Source: Linum tenue
Lineage: Eukaryota > Streptophyta > Magnoliopsida > Malpighiales > Linaceae
Assembly: GCA_946122785.1 (NCBI GenBank)
Contig: CAMGYJ010000006.1
Location: 35,050,066-35,114,065, forward strand
Direction of reading: 5' to 3'
Length of the DNA: 64,000 nucleotides
Shown: positions 43,694 through 54,333 of the stretch, piece by piece
Numbering within the stretch: position 1 is the stretch's first letter
Layout: each line of letters begins with the position of its first letter
Notes under the pieces: generated by a model
What the model saw: the letters and a program-made list of their open reading frames with translations, nothing else
What the model was told of the DNA's origin: nothing
Databases searched by the model: none
Position numbers and translations under genes: made by a program

Positions 43694-44400
43694 TAGGGAT
43701 GGCAACAAAACCCGAACTCACGGGTACCCACCCGACCCAACCCGGTCAATGCGGGTAAAATCCGTGTTGACGGGTTTTGGGCCGGATTTGGGTTTAAACT
43801 TGTTCATTATTCTCCGGGTTGGGTTGGGTTTGGGTTTAGGTAAACCCGACCCATGGGTACTTGCCTAGACCCATATACTTAATTTTCTCCATATATTTAT
43901 TATTCTAAACAACTAATCTTATTTATGTTTGTGGAGACATGTCTAATTTTTTCTTTCTAATCGTGTAGAAAGAAGTTGATGTTATCTAGTGGAGAGTGAA
44001 GAAACTTAATTGAAAGGAAGAAGCTTTCCATTAATCATGTTATTTATGGATAATTTGTGATTTGCTTCAATTTTCTTGAGTTTTCTAGATTGGTGTTGAA
44101 CAATTTGTATAGTTAATTTGTTATTTGCTCGAATTTTCTAGAATGGTGTTTTAAATATGGATAATTTGTATTGAGAGATTGATATTTGACTTTAATTTTG
44201 ATAGGATCTTGTTATTGTAAATTTTTTTTACGACAAAAACCCGTGCGTATTTATGAACCCGCGGATACACAGCGGGTTGGGTTGGGTTTGAGTTTTTCAA
44301 ACCCAGTGGGTTTTATCCCGGGTTTTTTTCACGGATAAACCCATGAGTTTTGATTTGGGTTTGGCAAAACCCGACCCAACCCGACCCATTGCCATCCCTA
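43694..44400. mobile_element. Non-autonomous hAT element
   Basis: 707 bases flanked by perfect 8-base duplications CACTCGAC (43686-43693, 44401-44408). Perfect tips TAGGGATGGCAA on both ends. ACCCGACCC and GGGTTGGGTTTGGG motifs crowd the ends. It is the same family as 28621-30709 but lacks the Pack-MULE, so it preserves the empty site. Confidence 0.95.
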
Positions 44401-44408
44401 CACTCGAC

Positions 44409-44629
44409 TAATTAGTAGTCCAAGACACATCACCCAAATTTTGGCTTTAATGTGAGCGGCAGCACCTAATGGCTGTCAAGGAGACAACTCTTCTCCTTCC
44501 CTTGCTCGCAACGAAAGAAATAACCAATTCAACAAAAATATTTTTAAAGTAAGGAGGCCAACCATAGCAGTTTTTACTTTAACCTTTGGTTCTTTGAGTT
44601 AAGAGTTGCGGTTTGGACCACAAGAGTTT
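44409..44629. other. Spacer between hAT and tandem repeat
   Basis: No gene or terminal repeat seen; probably part of the Tat-like element's 3' region. Confidence 0.4.
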
Positions 44630-45180
44630 CATTTGCTAGCCAAGTTTGGTTTGAGTAAACTGGTGGCCACTCTACCTAGCCAAATTTTGGCTATCACATC
44701 AACTCATCAAGTCACTACAATGAGATTGAACTCGATGTCAAAGCTTACCTCATGCCTTAATCAAATTTTGACTTTTAATGATCAAGTCAACACGGTCGGA
44801 TGGAACTTGCCATCCAAACTTGTCCCATGCCTTCGCCAAATTTTTGCTACCACATCAAGCCAACATGACTGGATGGAACTTGTCATCATAACTTGTTACA
44901 TGCCTTAGCCAAATTTTTGCTACCACGTCAATTCAACATGGCTGGATGGAACTCGTCATCAAAATTTGTTCCATGCCTTAGCCAAATTTTGACTATCATG
45001 TCAAGCCAACACGGTGGGATGGAACTCGTTGTCCACTTGTCTCATGCATTAGCCAAATTTTGGCTTTCAATGATCAAGCCAACATGGCCGGATGGAACTT
45101 GTCGTCAAAACTCGTTCCATGCCTTAGCCAAAACCTGTCTCATGCCTTAGCCAAATTTTGGCTTTCAATAAAAAAACCAT
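44630..45180. repeat. Minisatellite, about seven units of ~75 bases
   Basis: The core CATGCCTTAGCCAAATTTTG recurs at roughly 44675, 44750, 44830, 44905, 44980, 45050 and 45140. Between cores are AAGCCAACATGGCCGGATGG and GGAACTTGTCGTCAAAACT with 10-25% divergence. The final unit contains a shortened internal duplication. Open frames here are an artefact of the unit length. Confidence 0.85.
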
Positions 45181-45780
45181 CATCTCTCACCCAAACCCTC
45201 TTGAATTCTACTCAAAACACTTGTTGCCATCTAGTACTTCGCCACTTGGTTGAGCAAGTAACTTAGAATTTTTTCGCACAAATTTTAACACGGAACGACT
45301 CATCTCACCTTGTCACAAGGCTACGCAGCTCCCTCACGACAACTTAGGTTGTCTACCCTTTGCATTAGAACAATAATGTTCCTTTTTATCCTGTTAGGGA
45401 CAATAGGGTCACCACTCCTCTACTACCACATTTCAAACAATCATGCCAACCAAGTCATGGATACTCGGGACAAGACAACATTGCATGATATGGCATGATG
45501 TATGACTCGACATGTCAAGCCATCATAACGAATTGGTGGCAAGATCTTCATATCAAAGTCTAACAACTCAACCTCAATATTTTCACTTTGATATTCTCTC
45601 TATCTTTTCTTTTAGCCATGGCGGGCTACAATTTTTTTCTATAAATAATTTATAATAAGTATATTGTATAAATTTAATAATTTTATAAGGTAAGAAGTGA
45701 CAGATGTCACTACTCTCCATATCCTTTGGCAACAATCAATGTACTAAAAGTGTACACCCATGCCAAGTCCATGGATCAAA
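45181..45780. other. Tat-like internal spacer
   Basis: No recognisable domain on either strand. It lies between the gag-derived frames and the tandem repeat. Confidence 0.4.
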
Positions 45781-48376
45781 CTAGACATGCCATTCATAGA
45801 CCACATGGCTTTTTTCATCCATGGGAGATGACTCTCCATATATTGGTTTTGAACTTTTCCTCTTGCTAGTGGATTGTACATGGTTGACATGTCTTGTCTT
45901 GGTGGCCTTGCATGAGGTCTCATGTTTCTTTGACTGGGTCACCTTACTTGACATGTTAAGGCGATCGTGATTGTTCTTCTGCCTTACTTTCCTCCCACTT
46001 GATACATGCTTAGTATCCTCATGTTGTTGGGGACCATGTCTAGACTTGACAAGTCGACAACCAATCATGTGGATTCCTTGACTTTGCCTTTCAGCATACA
46101 AACCTTGCTGGCTCTTATACATAGCACTCAACCACCATTGGTTCTTTGTGCAACCATATTTGGTTGGTGTGTATAGTCTATAGTGACTTCTTACACTGCC
46201 TCCATGTCTACCCTTTGTGGTTGGTGACAAGTTCCTACTACTCATTGACATGGACTTGCCCCCCTATCCACCCCTGTCTATGATCTCACGCTTACAAAAT
46301 TCATGTGCGGGTTTGACTTGTTGTGTCTTCTTGGATATGCCCTCTACTCCATTCTTCATGGTGGGTGACATGATCCCTTGTCCAGACTTAGCCAAATTTG
46401 CAAGACTTTGACAACTCTTTCTTCTTTTCTCACGTCTTTGCTTGTTGGACTTTCCCCCTTGTCTATACTTAGCCATATTATCATGTTTGTCACAAACATG
46501 TGTGGCTTTGGGTTGATGTGGCATCTTGGACACCACCTGCCCCCCAGATGGGCATCTCGAGTTCTCTTCGCCAAGCTTGAGACTCTTCTTGTATTGAGCA
46601 CACAACTTCTCACCCTCATCTGTCATTATTATGACCAGGTTGGCTTGAATGGAAGTTGACGAGCTTCCTTGCTCAAAAACCACATTGTGGTTCCTTTGAG
46701 GCGACATTGTCTCCAAGACCAGTTTGAAACGTGGCAACACGACTTTGGAGAAGTGGGTTGACCATGTTGACGCCAAACACATTGGGGAACATATCAGTGT
46801 CCACCAACATGGCATCATTCTTTGCCTCACGGAACTTGATGTGTTCCTTTTCAATGACATCTTGCAAGACATTATGAAAAGCTACACAAGTACAGTGGCA
46901 TGTGACATGCTATTATGCCACTTACAATACTTCTTCCCTTTGAACTTCTGAGGTGGGGGGAAAACATGTACTGTCAACTTGACTTGACCATCTTAAAAAA
47001 TTGGTCAAAAGTCAAGTTTGCCTTCGAGACATCAAAGGAGTACTTCCTCGACTGAATGGGCGCACGATTTGGTCTTCCCCCTTGTGTACCATCTTCAACT
47101 TTAGACAAGGAAGCACAGACGTATGGTTTCCCTAAAGTTATCTCAGCCAAGTCTACCTCTACCTCAACCTCATTGGCCTCGTGGCCAAAATGATTGGTGG
47201 TATAGTCTAAATTTGGGAAGTACGATCCCCTTGAGGCACTCCTACGATTCTCTTCCTCGTGTAGAAGAGACTCGTACCTCACAGCGCAAGACATGAGTTA
47301 AAACAAGTCAGAGAACTCCCTATCTTGGAATTTCTTCCTTAGTTCAAAACTCAAACCCCCTTGTGCCAGCTTGACAAACTCCCTCTCTGTCAAATTTACA
47401 AAGCAACGGTTACGAGCATTCTTGAAGTTAGTCAAGAAATGCTCCACTGATTCCCTGAATGTTGACGCATACGTGCCAAGATCAGCCATGGACACCTAGG
47501 GCTCAAATCTATAAAATTGAGCATGGAAAACTTGCTCCATTTGTTGCCAAGTCTGGTTGGAGTTAGACAGCAAGTTGATGTACCATTGAAATGTGAAAGC
47601 GTTGGAATTTGGTATCCTCATGGTGGGATCAGATCAATGTTGCCACATAGACCTCCTCCTACTCCCAAATTCATGGGAGCGACGTAGGGTCTTTCCTCTG
47701 GGACAGAGGGACGAGCACCCACTTGCACGGGTGGCTGCTCAACTTGAGTGTTGAACATAGTGGCGAGGTTCTCAGCATGCGAGGGTACTACTTCAACTCC
47801 CACGCGTCCATGTGACGACTCCCCCACTTGAGCAATAGCAGGAATCTCAACATGATCTACTCGACGTGGAGGTGGTTGGCTTGCCATCTGAGACGGCAAG
47901 TTCACTTGCCGTGGTTGGCCATTCCGGCCACCGGCTGGAGACAAAACATTAACAGTAGACGTTGGGCTTATGTCATCTGATGGCAATGCTCTTGACTGCA
48001 CTATTGGTCTACTTAAAAACTGTCGGAATTGATCCAACTCATTCGTATTTTTGTTAACTACTTCAAGCAATTGACTCAAACGTCTATTTACACGAGAATT
48101 GAGACAGTCAATTTGAGCATTTACCTTATGAGTACTAGCCCTAGCCTGCTCCATCATACGACGATTCTCCATCAGCATTTGGCGGTTCTCCTCCGTGGAT
48201 TTACGGTTCTCTGTCACCATCTTGCGGTTCTCCTCCATCATCCGACAAAGGGCTCCCGCGACTTCACCAAGATCTCCACTAGGCGTGGTCGCCACCAAGA
48301 CCTCCGCTCCACCATTTCCTCCGGTCACCGCCTCTAATGTTTGGCCATGCTCGATGTTGGTCACCTGCTCCTCCAC
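45781..48376 (-). pseudogene. Tat-like Gypsy gag, frame-broken
   Basis: The first frame (48376-47618, 252 residues) has a coiled-coil stretch with repeated ENRKM/ENRRM units (residues about 45-80) and a Pro/Ser-rich linker. The capsid region follows in other frames: WYINLLSNSNQTWQQMEQVF, SMADLGTYASTFRESVEHFL, NLTEREFVKLAQGGLSFELR. Further left, YESLLHEEENRRSA and the IEKEHIKFREAKNDAMLVDTD motif occur, then basic frames (46872-46264, 46251-45781) without a known domain. Stops and shifts throughout; no protease, RT or integrase is found. Confidence 0.75.
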
Positions 48377-48438
48377 GAAACCAGTAGGAATGTCAACTTC
48401 TTAATACTTCCACCTCGGAGCCATCGAATCGACCACAA

Positions 48439-48462
48439 GTGTCCCTCTAGGTGTGCCAAATT
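48439..48462 (-). promoter_or_regulatory. Primer binding site of the Tat-like element
   Basis: Next to the LTR end the minus strand reads TTTGGCACACCTAGAGGGAC, close to the TTTGGCACGCCCGGTGGGAC type found in Tat-lineage Gypsy elements. Confidence 0.65.
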
Positions 48463-49159
48463 TGTTTTCCGAGGAGAAAACTTGTGTTGAATTGAGATTG
48501 ATTGCACCTTGACTTATTTGGACAACTATCAACTTAACACGGTTCACACCTCTTCAAACAATGTTCGAACGAGAGTGTTCGATGTTTACACGACTCACAA
48601 GACAAAATCTACATTAAATTACCCTACTCCTATGGAGGTTCTGTGAGAGCTCCAGATCTACAACTACGACTAAAATTGCAGAGAAAAGGATAAAATTTGA
48701 CATTGGGTTGTCTAGTGTGAATTTGGAAGACCCATTCTCTGTCAACTCCTCCTCTTATTTATATCCTTAAAGTGGTAACCGGCAGTTACCCTGTTAACCG
48801 CCAGTTTTCTTTCTTGGAACTGACGTATTTACTTCCCACCCCCTCCCCCCACCATGGTCAGACGAGCTATTAGGCTAGACGCCAACGTGGTATAAATCTT
48901 GGTCTATTAGGCTAGACGTCAACGTGGTCTAGATCTCGCGACCACATTGGTCTATTAGGCTAGACGCCAATGTGGTCTAGATCTCGCGACCAGATTAATT
49001 CCTTCCCGGAGATTTAGTGATTTGGGGTTAAAAATCTAGTACCATAAGGCCCAAATTAAATAACAGAATTGTTATTATTATTGAACTGACCGTATAAAAA
49101 CAATTAATACTTTGTGAATAATCAATCTAGTACAAAATTATTATTTTTAGGTGTAAACA
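48463..49159 (-). repeat. 5' LTR of the Tat-like element
   Basis: 697 bases with TGTTTACACC at the outer end and CTCGGAAAACA at the inner end on the minus strand. It contains three tandem copies of a 38-48 base unit with the core CTATTAGGCTAGACGCCAAC at 48866, 48904 and 48952. The outer edge is chosen from the TG and the matching 24-base stretch at 42507-42530. Confidence 0.6.
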
Positions 49160-49833
49160 TGGACAACAACCAAAGGATCGCAGAAATAAGAGCGCAAAGA
49201 ACCACCAACCATTTGCCACCTCGGTAAGACAATGGTGTGCATCAACTTTCATTGTCAAGTGTGATAGATGAAGGACCCCAACCAAGAGGATCACAGAAGC
49301 AAGAGCATGAAGAAGCAGCAACCAATTTGCGGAACATTTGCATCCGTTGTCTCTTCATTCTTCTGCTTCCTTTTCTTCTTTTTATCCTCTACACTCTCAA
49401 AAACACACCAGTATCACAGTATCAGGCTTCTGATTCTTGACATTTTGGAATCAACAGCCCATAATCATCCTCGTCAACCAACAAGGTTGTAACTCAAGTG
49501 GTTAAGGTGTTCGGACTCGCCTGAGGAAGTCTTTCAATCATTAATGAAAAATGGGATCACCTGAATCAAAAGAGAACAAAAAATATCAACCTCGCCCATC
49601 TCCTTGAGTGAAAGAAAACCTGTAACGCAGCAATGTGCAACAATAACAAAAGCTTCCGCAACCTCAAACTCAGTCCACATTAGAATATACCACGACGTAC
49701 ATACTTTATTCAAATACATGCCCATTCTTCGAACAATCTTTCTTATTTTTTGTCACATCCTGTCCAAACTATATGTTCCCCGTAACTCTAAAGCTATAAA
49801 ATCACTATATGCTTATATTTAGGTTGCTATTGT
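49160..49833. other. Non-TE spacer with two small hydrophobic ORFs
   Basis: Two overlapping plus-strand frames (49237-49440, 67 residues; 49268-49492, 74 residues) each contain a hydrophobic stretch: CLFILLLPFLLFILYTL in the first and FFCFLFFFLSS in the second, where it lies about 28 residues from the start. Only one can be the source of the bias because both derive from a T-rich run. A diverged duplication of about 60 bases links 49158-49220 and 49268-49335. I do not recognise a gene. Confidence 0.3.
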
Positions 49834-49838
49834 TTTTA

Positions 49839-50214
49839 TGTCAGAAAACACATTAATTTGGGGTTTCTATTATTATATTAGGTAGGATAATTATAATTAT
49901 GGTTTGTAGAGATTTAGTCATATCAGGATTATTATTAGGGGTTTCCAGTATTTTCCTATAAATATGTACTTTGGGTTTACGTCATAATCAGTCAAGAACA
50001 ATATTAAGAAGAATCTCCTAAACCCTAGTTTATCCTCTCAACTCCTAATTTCTATTCTATTCTAATCCAAAGCCTCGGCCGATTCCCAATACTATTCTAT
50101 TCTTTCTCATCTAAATCCCTAATTCTCTAATCTCAACCCTAAATCCCTAATCGTCACGAGAGTTACGGGTGCCGAAGATCAGTCACGAGAGACCCTAGAA
50201 GTGGGTTTCTCACA
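49839..50214 (+). repeat. 5' LTR of outer element
   Basis: 376 bases, TG...CA. TATA box CTATAAATATG at 49956-49966, followed by a pyrimidine-rich CCCTAAATCCCTAA transcribed portion. It differs from the 3' LTR at a couple of dozen positions by eye, so it is older than the nested element. Confidence 0.93.
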
Positions 50215-50216
50215 AT

Positions 50217-50228
50217 TGGTATCAGAGC
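50217..50228 (+). promoter_or_regulatory. Primer binding site of outer element
   Basis: TGGTATCAGAGC, two bases after the LTR, is an exact match to the initiator-Met tRNA primer site. Confidence 0.9.
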
Positions 50229-50255
50229 CCGGTTGTAGGCACTCGTACCAGAGCC

Positions 50256-51026
50256 ATGTCGAAATTCGAAGTTCCCTCAATCAAAGAACTCACCATGGTT
50301 CTTAGAATGAAGTTGGAGGCTGCGAGAGTGGAGATGAGTCCAATCACCCCTCCAACCACAGCCATAATCGAGCCGTTGGTTGCTAAAATAGAGAAAGAAG
50401 ATTTTCTAGCGGCTGCTGTGACACCACCACCGTCGTCGTTAGCTTTTCCGCTAACCGACGTCGCTGCCGGAAACATCAAACAGTCGCAGCTGTTGGTGAT
50501 CACCAACGAGCCGACGAGAAAAGGAAGAACGACTCCACCATCGACAGCAACGACCTCTTCTGTGACATCACCACCGTCGATGGTTGTTCCCACACGAGTG
50601 GAGACGAAGACGGAGGTTGATGGAACTCTGGCGGCAAAGCTGCCGGCCACGAAAGGAATCCCAACATGAACCACAGTCGTCGCGGTGAAGACCAAGGAGC
50701 AGAAGGGGGTCACCAAAGCGACTAAAGCTGTTGTGAGCCAAGAAGAAGAGGGTTTTGTCACCCCTGTCGTAGTTCCAAGCAACGAGATGACTTCCGTTCA
50801 CAGAGAAGAATCCCCAGCAGAAGGTGTAGAGAGAAAGGTCACGCCGGGTCGCACGACGAATTGGCGATTTCGGAAGAAGCCACCGGGATCCGACGAGGAG
50901 GAATGGATTGCGTCGCAGAAGAAGCGACGCGAAAAGGAGATGGCGGCGCCAATCGCGCCAGTAACGCCGCGATTTGATGCGACTCCAGATGCAACTATGA
51001 CGAATGGAGATCCATCCCAAGCGAGC
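50256..51026 (+). pseudogene. Unidentified ORF of the outer element, 5' part
   Basis: The ATG at 50256 lies 28 bases after the primer binding site. The frame begins MSKFEVPSIKELTMVLRMKL and is Ala/Thr/Pro/Glu-rich. It stops at 50667; a second frame (50685-51026) continues with VTPGRTTNWRFRKKPPGSDE and ASQKKRREKEMAAP. The two were probably one ORF before a frameshift, and it is then interrupted by the nested LTR element. It lacks capsid motifs or a zinc knuckle. The high GC compared with the LTR and the Arg/Lys-rich stretches could mean a captured host sequence, but I cannot name it. Confidence 0.5.
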
Positions 51027-52010
51027 TGATATGATCCAAATCCGAAGAGAACCCTCGAACTCGGATTATATGACCAAAGTACGCAGCTTCAACGATCTTT
51101 TTATGATTTTTTAATGTCTCCTTTCTTGAACTCGAAAAATAAAAGATAATGCGGAATCAATCGGACAATCTCAACCGTGATGAAGGGCAATTGGTATATG
51201 AAACCAATCGGACAGCACCAACTCGTGGAAAGGGGCAATTGATATAGGGTAGAAGCTCGCCACAACTAGACGCGTTCTCTAGTTGATAAGAGACACGTGA
51301 AACCTCTGGAGCACTCTCGACAGAAGCTTGCACAAAGAACCAGTTCGTTTGAACTTGAAACTTGAAAGTTGATTGATAATAGAATGAATTACAATGAGGG
51401 ACTCATCCTCCTTATATAGGCAACGAAAATCCAATCCTAAACTAAGAAAGAAAGCAAACAAATAACCAAATCCTACAATTAAAAGGAAAACAAAACCTTA
51501 AAGGAAAAGTAAAAGGAAAACACAATCCTTAAAAGATAAGGAAAAGACTTGGTCAACAACTCCCTAGATTCTAGTCTTGCAATCCTCCCTCACATGGCTT
51601 GTGTTCACACCTGATATTCCTTTCACACTTGTATTCCTTTCACACCTTGTGTTCACACCATGGGAGATCTTCCTTCCTTCTACCAAGCTCATCTTCTCTT
51701 CATTCTAGTCCATAAAGAGAACAACGTGATGGACTTTCCTTCTAGCAAGTCCACATCCATCAAGAATGATCCCATTTGATCCTTGTCTCGTCGTACTCGG
51801 ACCTTCATCTTTGGACCACGAGAATTATATATTCTGCCAATTGATTTCACATCAACAAACTCGTAGGCCTTGCTTGCAAAGACCTTTACTTCCACCTTGA
51901 ATGCTTTCAAGCTCTCTTTAAACCTCTTAAATCGTCTCTTGAACCATGGTCCATGTAGATATCTAGTTTGAGCTCGAGTGACGCCATGCGGGGTGAGCGG
52001 GGTCGCATCA
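51027..52010 (-). repeat. 3' LTR of nested element
   Basis: 984 bases; on the minus strand it starts TGATGCGACCCCGCTCACC and ends GGATCATATCA. TATATAAG TATA box (minus) at 51411-51418. The gag-protease reading frame runs into this LTR, ending at 51689. Confidence 0.95.
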
Positions 52011-53482
52011 TTCCCTCCCTCTTGAAAAAGATTTGACCTCAAATCTTGCTGCGACATATAAATTCTCTCCCGTGACTTGATTATTTTCCCCCTTGACCAT
52101 GCACCTTGAAAGCTAAGATGATCCACAAACTCTTGGAGTCTTCGTCTTTCTCTAATATGAGCCTCTATGTATGTCACTTCATCCCCAATAACAAAATCAA
52201 TGTGGTCAATAATCTCACCATAATCTTGCATATGAATTGACTTACATTGAAGAGGGTTTTGACCATGCTCATGAGCAGAATTGGGTGGTGTGGGAGTACT
52301 TGATGCGTTGATTATGCCTTGGGACGAAATTTGATGTTGTTGTGCGGCTTCTCCCATGACAAAATCAACTTGAGTAGGTGATGACTCATTAATTGTTGGC
52401 TTCACATCTTCACTACGTGCTAGCATCAAAGTCTTAGGCTCCAAGACACTAGTTTCACCTTTCTTCTGGCCCACGACACTAGCTTTCTTCTCTTGCTCCC
52501 TGTTTCGTTGTAATTGTAATTGGTCTTCATAGACTTCCTTGGGAGACAAGGGCTTCAACACGACCTTCTTTCCTTTATGCATCAATCGATATTTGTTGGA
52601 GACTCCATCATGTTGTGCGCTTCGATCGAATTGCCATGGCCTTCCAAGTAGGACGTGTGTAGCTTGCATAGGTACTACGTCGCACAGAACTTCGTCCTTA
52701 TATCCTCCAATGGCAAATTTAAGAAGAGTTTGCATTGCCACTTTAATTGAACCATCCTCGTTGAGCCATTGAAGCTTGTAGGGTTTGGGATGCTTGATTG
52801 TGCTCAATCCCAGTTTGCTAACCGCTATGGTACTAATAGCGTTAGTGCAACTTCCGCCATCAATCACCACGGCGAGCAGCTTCCCATCCACTACACATCT
52901 CGTGTGAAACAGGTTCTCCCTTTGCTCGAGGTCTTCTTTGGGTTGCACGCTTAGCATTCTTCTCGTGACAAGCAAACTTCCAGGAGGGGGCTCCATTTCT
53001 ATTGATTCGTCAACTTCAGATTCTGATGGCTCCCTCGCGTGCTCCTCTTCTTCGGAATCCGAGACATATTCTCCATTCTCTAGTAGGACTAGAGCTCTTC
53101 GATTAGGGCATTGGTTGGCCATATGCCCTCTTCCATGACATTTGAAGCATTGAATTCCTCCACTGGAGCCTGTGGGTCTCTCTCTTGGTGCTTCAACCTT
53201 GGCTGCCGGTTTTGGTGCTTCTGGTTTTGAAACGGCTGGCTTAGGGTTTGAAGTCGAAGGCACTCCTGGCCTTGGTGCGCTAGAGGGAGGTGTGAACCTT
53301 CTTCCAAGGTTACTACGTTGTTGCTTCTCAACTTTGGCCGCCATTGCAACCAAATCGTACAACTCTCTAAATGGTTGAATTTCCACCACATTCCTGATTT
53401 CTCGATTGAGACCGTGTAGGAATCGTGCTATGGTGGCTTCATTCTCCTCTACAAGGTCAGCTCTAATCATCATCATCTCCAT
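51689..53482 (-). CDS. Gag C-terminus, zinc knuckle and retropepsin-like protease of the nested element
   Basis: 597 residues. The N-terminus finishes the capsid-type gag domain (RFLHGLNREIRNVVEI). A CCHC knuckle follows (C112, C115, H120, C125: CFKCHGRGHMANQC). The protease is at about residues 190-300, with active-site VVIDGGSCTNAIS (D208) and the ATHVLLGRPWQFD motif. After residue 300 the protein is a polar linker and no RT follows; the last 110 residues come from the LTR (VTRAQTRYLHGPWFKRR). The M at 53482 is not the true start: the frame was continuous with the gag at 53490-54254 before a small A-tract insertion. Virus-like particle formation and self-cleavage are the family roles. Confidence 0.85.
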   Translation of the reverse strand: MEMMMIRADLVEENEATIARFLHGLNREIRNVVEIQPFRELYDLVAMAAKVEKQQRSNLGRRFTPPSSAPRPGVPSTSNPKPAVSKPEAPKPAAKVEAPRERPTGSSGGIQCFKCHGRGHMANQCPNRRALVLLENGEYVSDSEEEEHAREPSESEVDESIEMEPPPGSLLVTRRMLSVQPKEDLEQRENLFHTRCVVDGKLLAVVIDGGSCTNAISTIAVSKLGLSTIKHPKPYKLQWLNEDGSIKVAMQTLLKFAIGGYKDEVLCDVVPMQATHVLLGRPWQFDRSAQHDGVSNKYRLMHKGKKVVLKPLSPKEVYEDQLQLQRNREQEKKASVVGQKKGETSVLEPKTLMLARSEDVKPTINESSPTQVDFVMGEAAQQHQISSQGIINASSTPTPPNSAHEHGQNPLQCKSIHMQDYGEIIDHIDFVIGDEVTYIEAHIRERRRLQEFVDHLSFQGAWSRGKIIKSRERIYMSQQDLRSNLFQEGGNDATPLTPHGVTRAQTRYLHGPWFKRRFKRFKESLKAFKVEVKVFASKAYEFVDVKSIGRIYNSRGPKMKVRVRRDKDQMGSFLMDVDLLEGKSITLFSLWTRMKRR

Positions 53483-53489
53483 CTCATTG

Positions 53490-54254
53490 TCAAAAAAAAA
53501 AAATCTCCATCTCCTTGTAGTAATCCTCTACACTTTTTGTACCTTGTCGTAATGTTTGTAGGGCTTGATACATCTCCCTACGATGGTAGCTAGGGACGAA
53601 TTTATCTCGCATGATGCTCCTCATCTCTTCCCATGTCTCAATAGGGCGTTGCCTATCCCTCCTTCTTCTCGTACAGATTTGATCCCACCAGATGATAGCA
53701 TAATCCGTGAATTCCATTGCAGCCATTTGAACTTTCTTCCTCTCGGAATAGTTGTGATAGTCGAAAATCATCTCCATTTTTCTTTCCCAATCAAGATAAG
53801 CTTCGGGATCGGTAGCACCTCTAAATGATGGAATAGTGACCCTCACATTTCTCAATTCATCTTCAACTTCTCTAAGGTTGGCATCATCGTCGTCATACTC
53901 GCCTTCTTCGTCTTGCACTCGAGGATTCCCTCTCCTTGCTCGCGGCATCCCCAAAGGACGATGGCGCCTCAATTGTTCGGCCATGGGTTGTGGAACAATC
54001 CTCCTTTCTCCTCGCTCTTCATCTTCTCGCCTAGGCCTCTCGGCATTATGGTTTGGCGGTGCTTCTTGTGCAGGAGCTTGAGGCGCGGCTAGCCTTGCTT
54101 CGACAATGGCGAATCGTGCATTAACGTCGGCGGCGTTGGATGCTAAGGTTCGCTGAATTTCCGCCAATTGATCCATCATTGCCTTCATTGGATCATCCAT
54201 TCTTGTGGCACAAGGTAGTGTTTCTTGCGCTATAAGCCCACAACAATTCACCAA
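53490..54254 (-). pseudogene. Gag N-terminal part of the nested element, shifted by an A-tract insertion
   Basis: 254 residues, starting 80 bases after the LTR. The polar N-terminus has a short amphipathic segment (MMDQLAEIQRTLASNAADVN). The retrotransposon gag domain follows at about residues 130-250: VTIPSFRGATDPEAYLDWER, YAIIWWDQI, ETWEEMRSIMRDKFVPSYHR. It ends in an artificial FFF stop created by an A12 run at 53493-53504 on the plus strand. The following frame (51689-53482) resumes the domain. Either start codon (54254 or the downstream M at 54197) would fit. Confidence 0.8.
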
Positions 54255-54314
54255 GATTTCTTCAAGAACACTTCAAGATTCCCAAGAACCTTCTTCTTCT
54301 CCGCTGTGTTTGAA

Positions 54315-54331
54315 CCAGGCTCTTGATACCA
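54315..54331 (-). promoter_or_regulatory. Primer binding site of nested element
   Basis: TGGTATCAAGAGCCTGG on the minus strand, two bases from the 5' LTR; similar to the initiator-Met site with one inserted A. Confidence 0.75.
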
Positions 54332-54333
54332 CT

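Larger units (their letters stand above)
42501..49159 (-). mobile_element. Tat-like Gypsy relic (minus strand) with two hAT insertions
   Basis: Right to left: 5' LTR (49159-48463), primer binding site, gag (48376-45781), spacer, a tandem-repeat zone (45180-44630), AT-rich 3' sequence holding two hAT elements, a weak purine tract (minus strand AATATTTGGGGCATT, 42545-42531) and about 30 bases of 3' LTR (42530-42501) that match the LTR start. The Gypsy LTR ending at 42500 cuts off the rest. A gag followed by a repeat-rich 3' UTR is typical of the Tat lineage. Pol is absent. The left boundary is inferred from a 24-base match. Confidence 0.55.

Noticed and set aside
44606..45266. Overlapping plus-strand ORFs rich in HALAKFWLS repeats
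   Set aside because: They are translations of a 75-base tandem repeat, whose length is a multiple of three, and not a protein family.
49237..49492. Secreted signalling peptide gene (CLE-like)
   Set aside because: One frame has a signal-like hydrophobic stretch and a short C-terminal HNHPRQPTRL, but no recognisable CLE motif, and the competing frame is equally hydrophobic.
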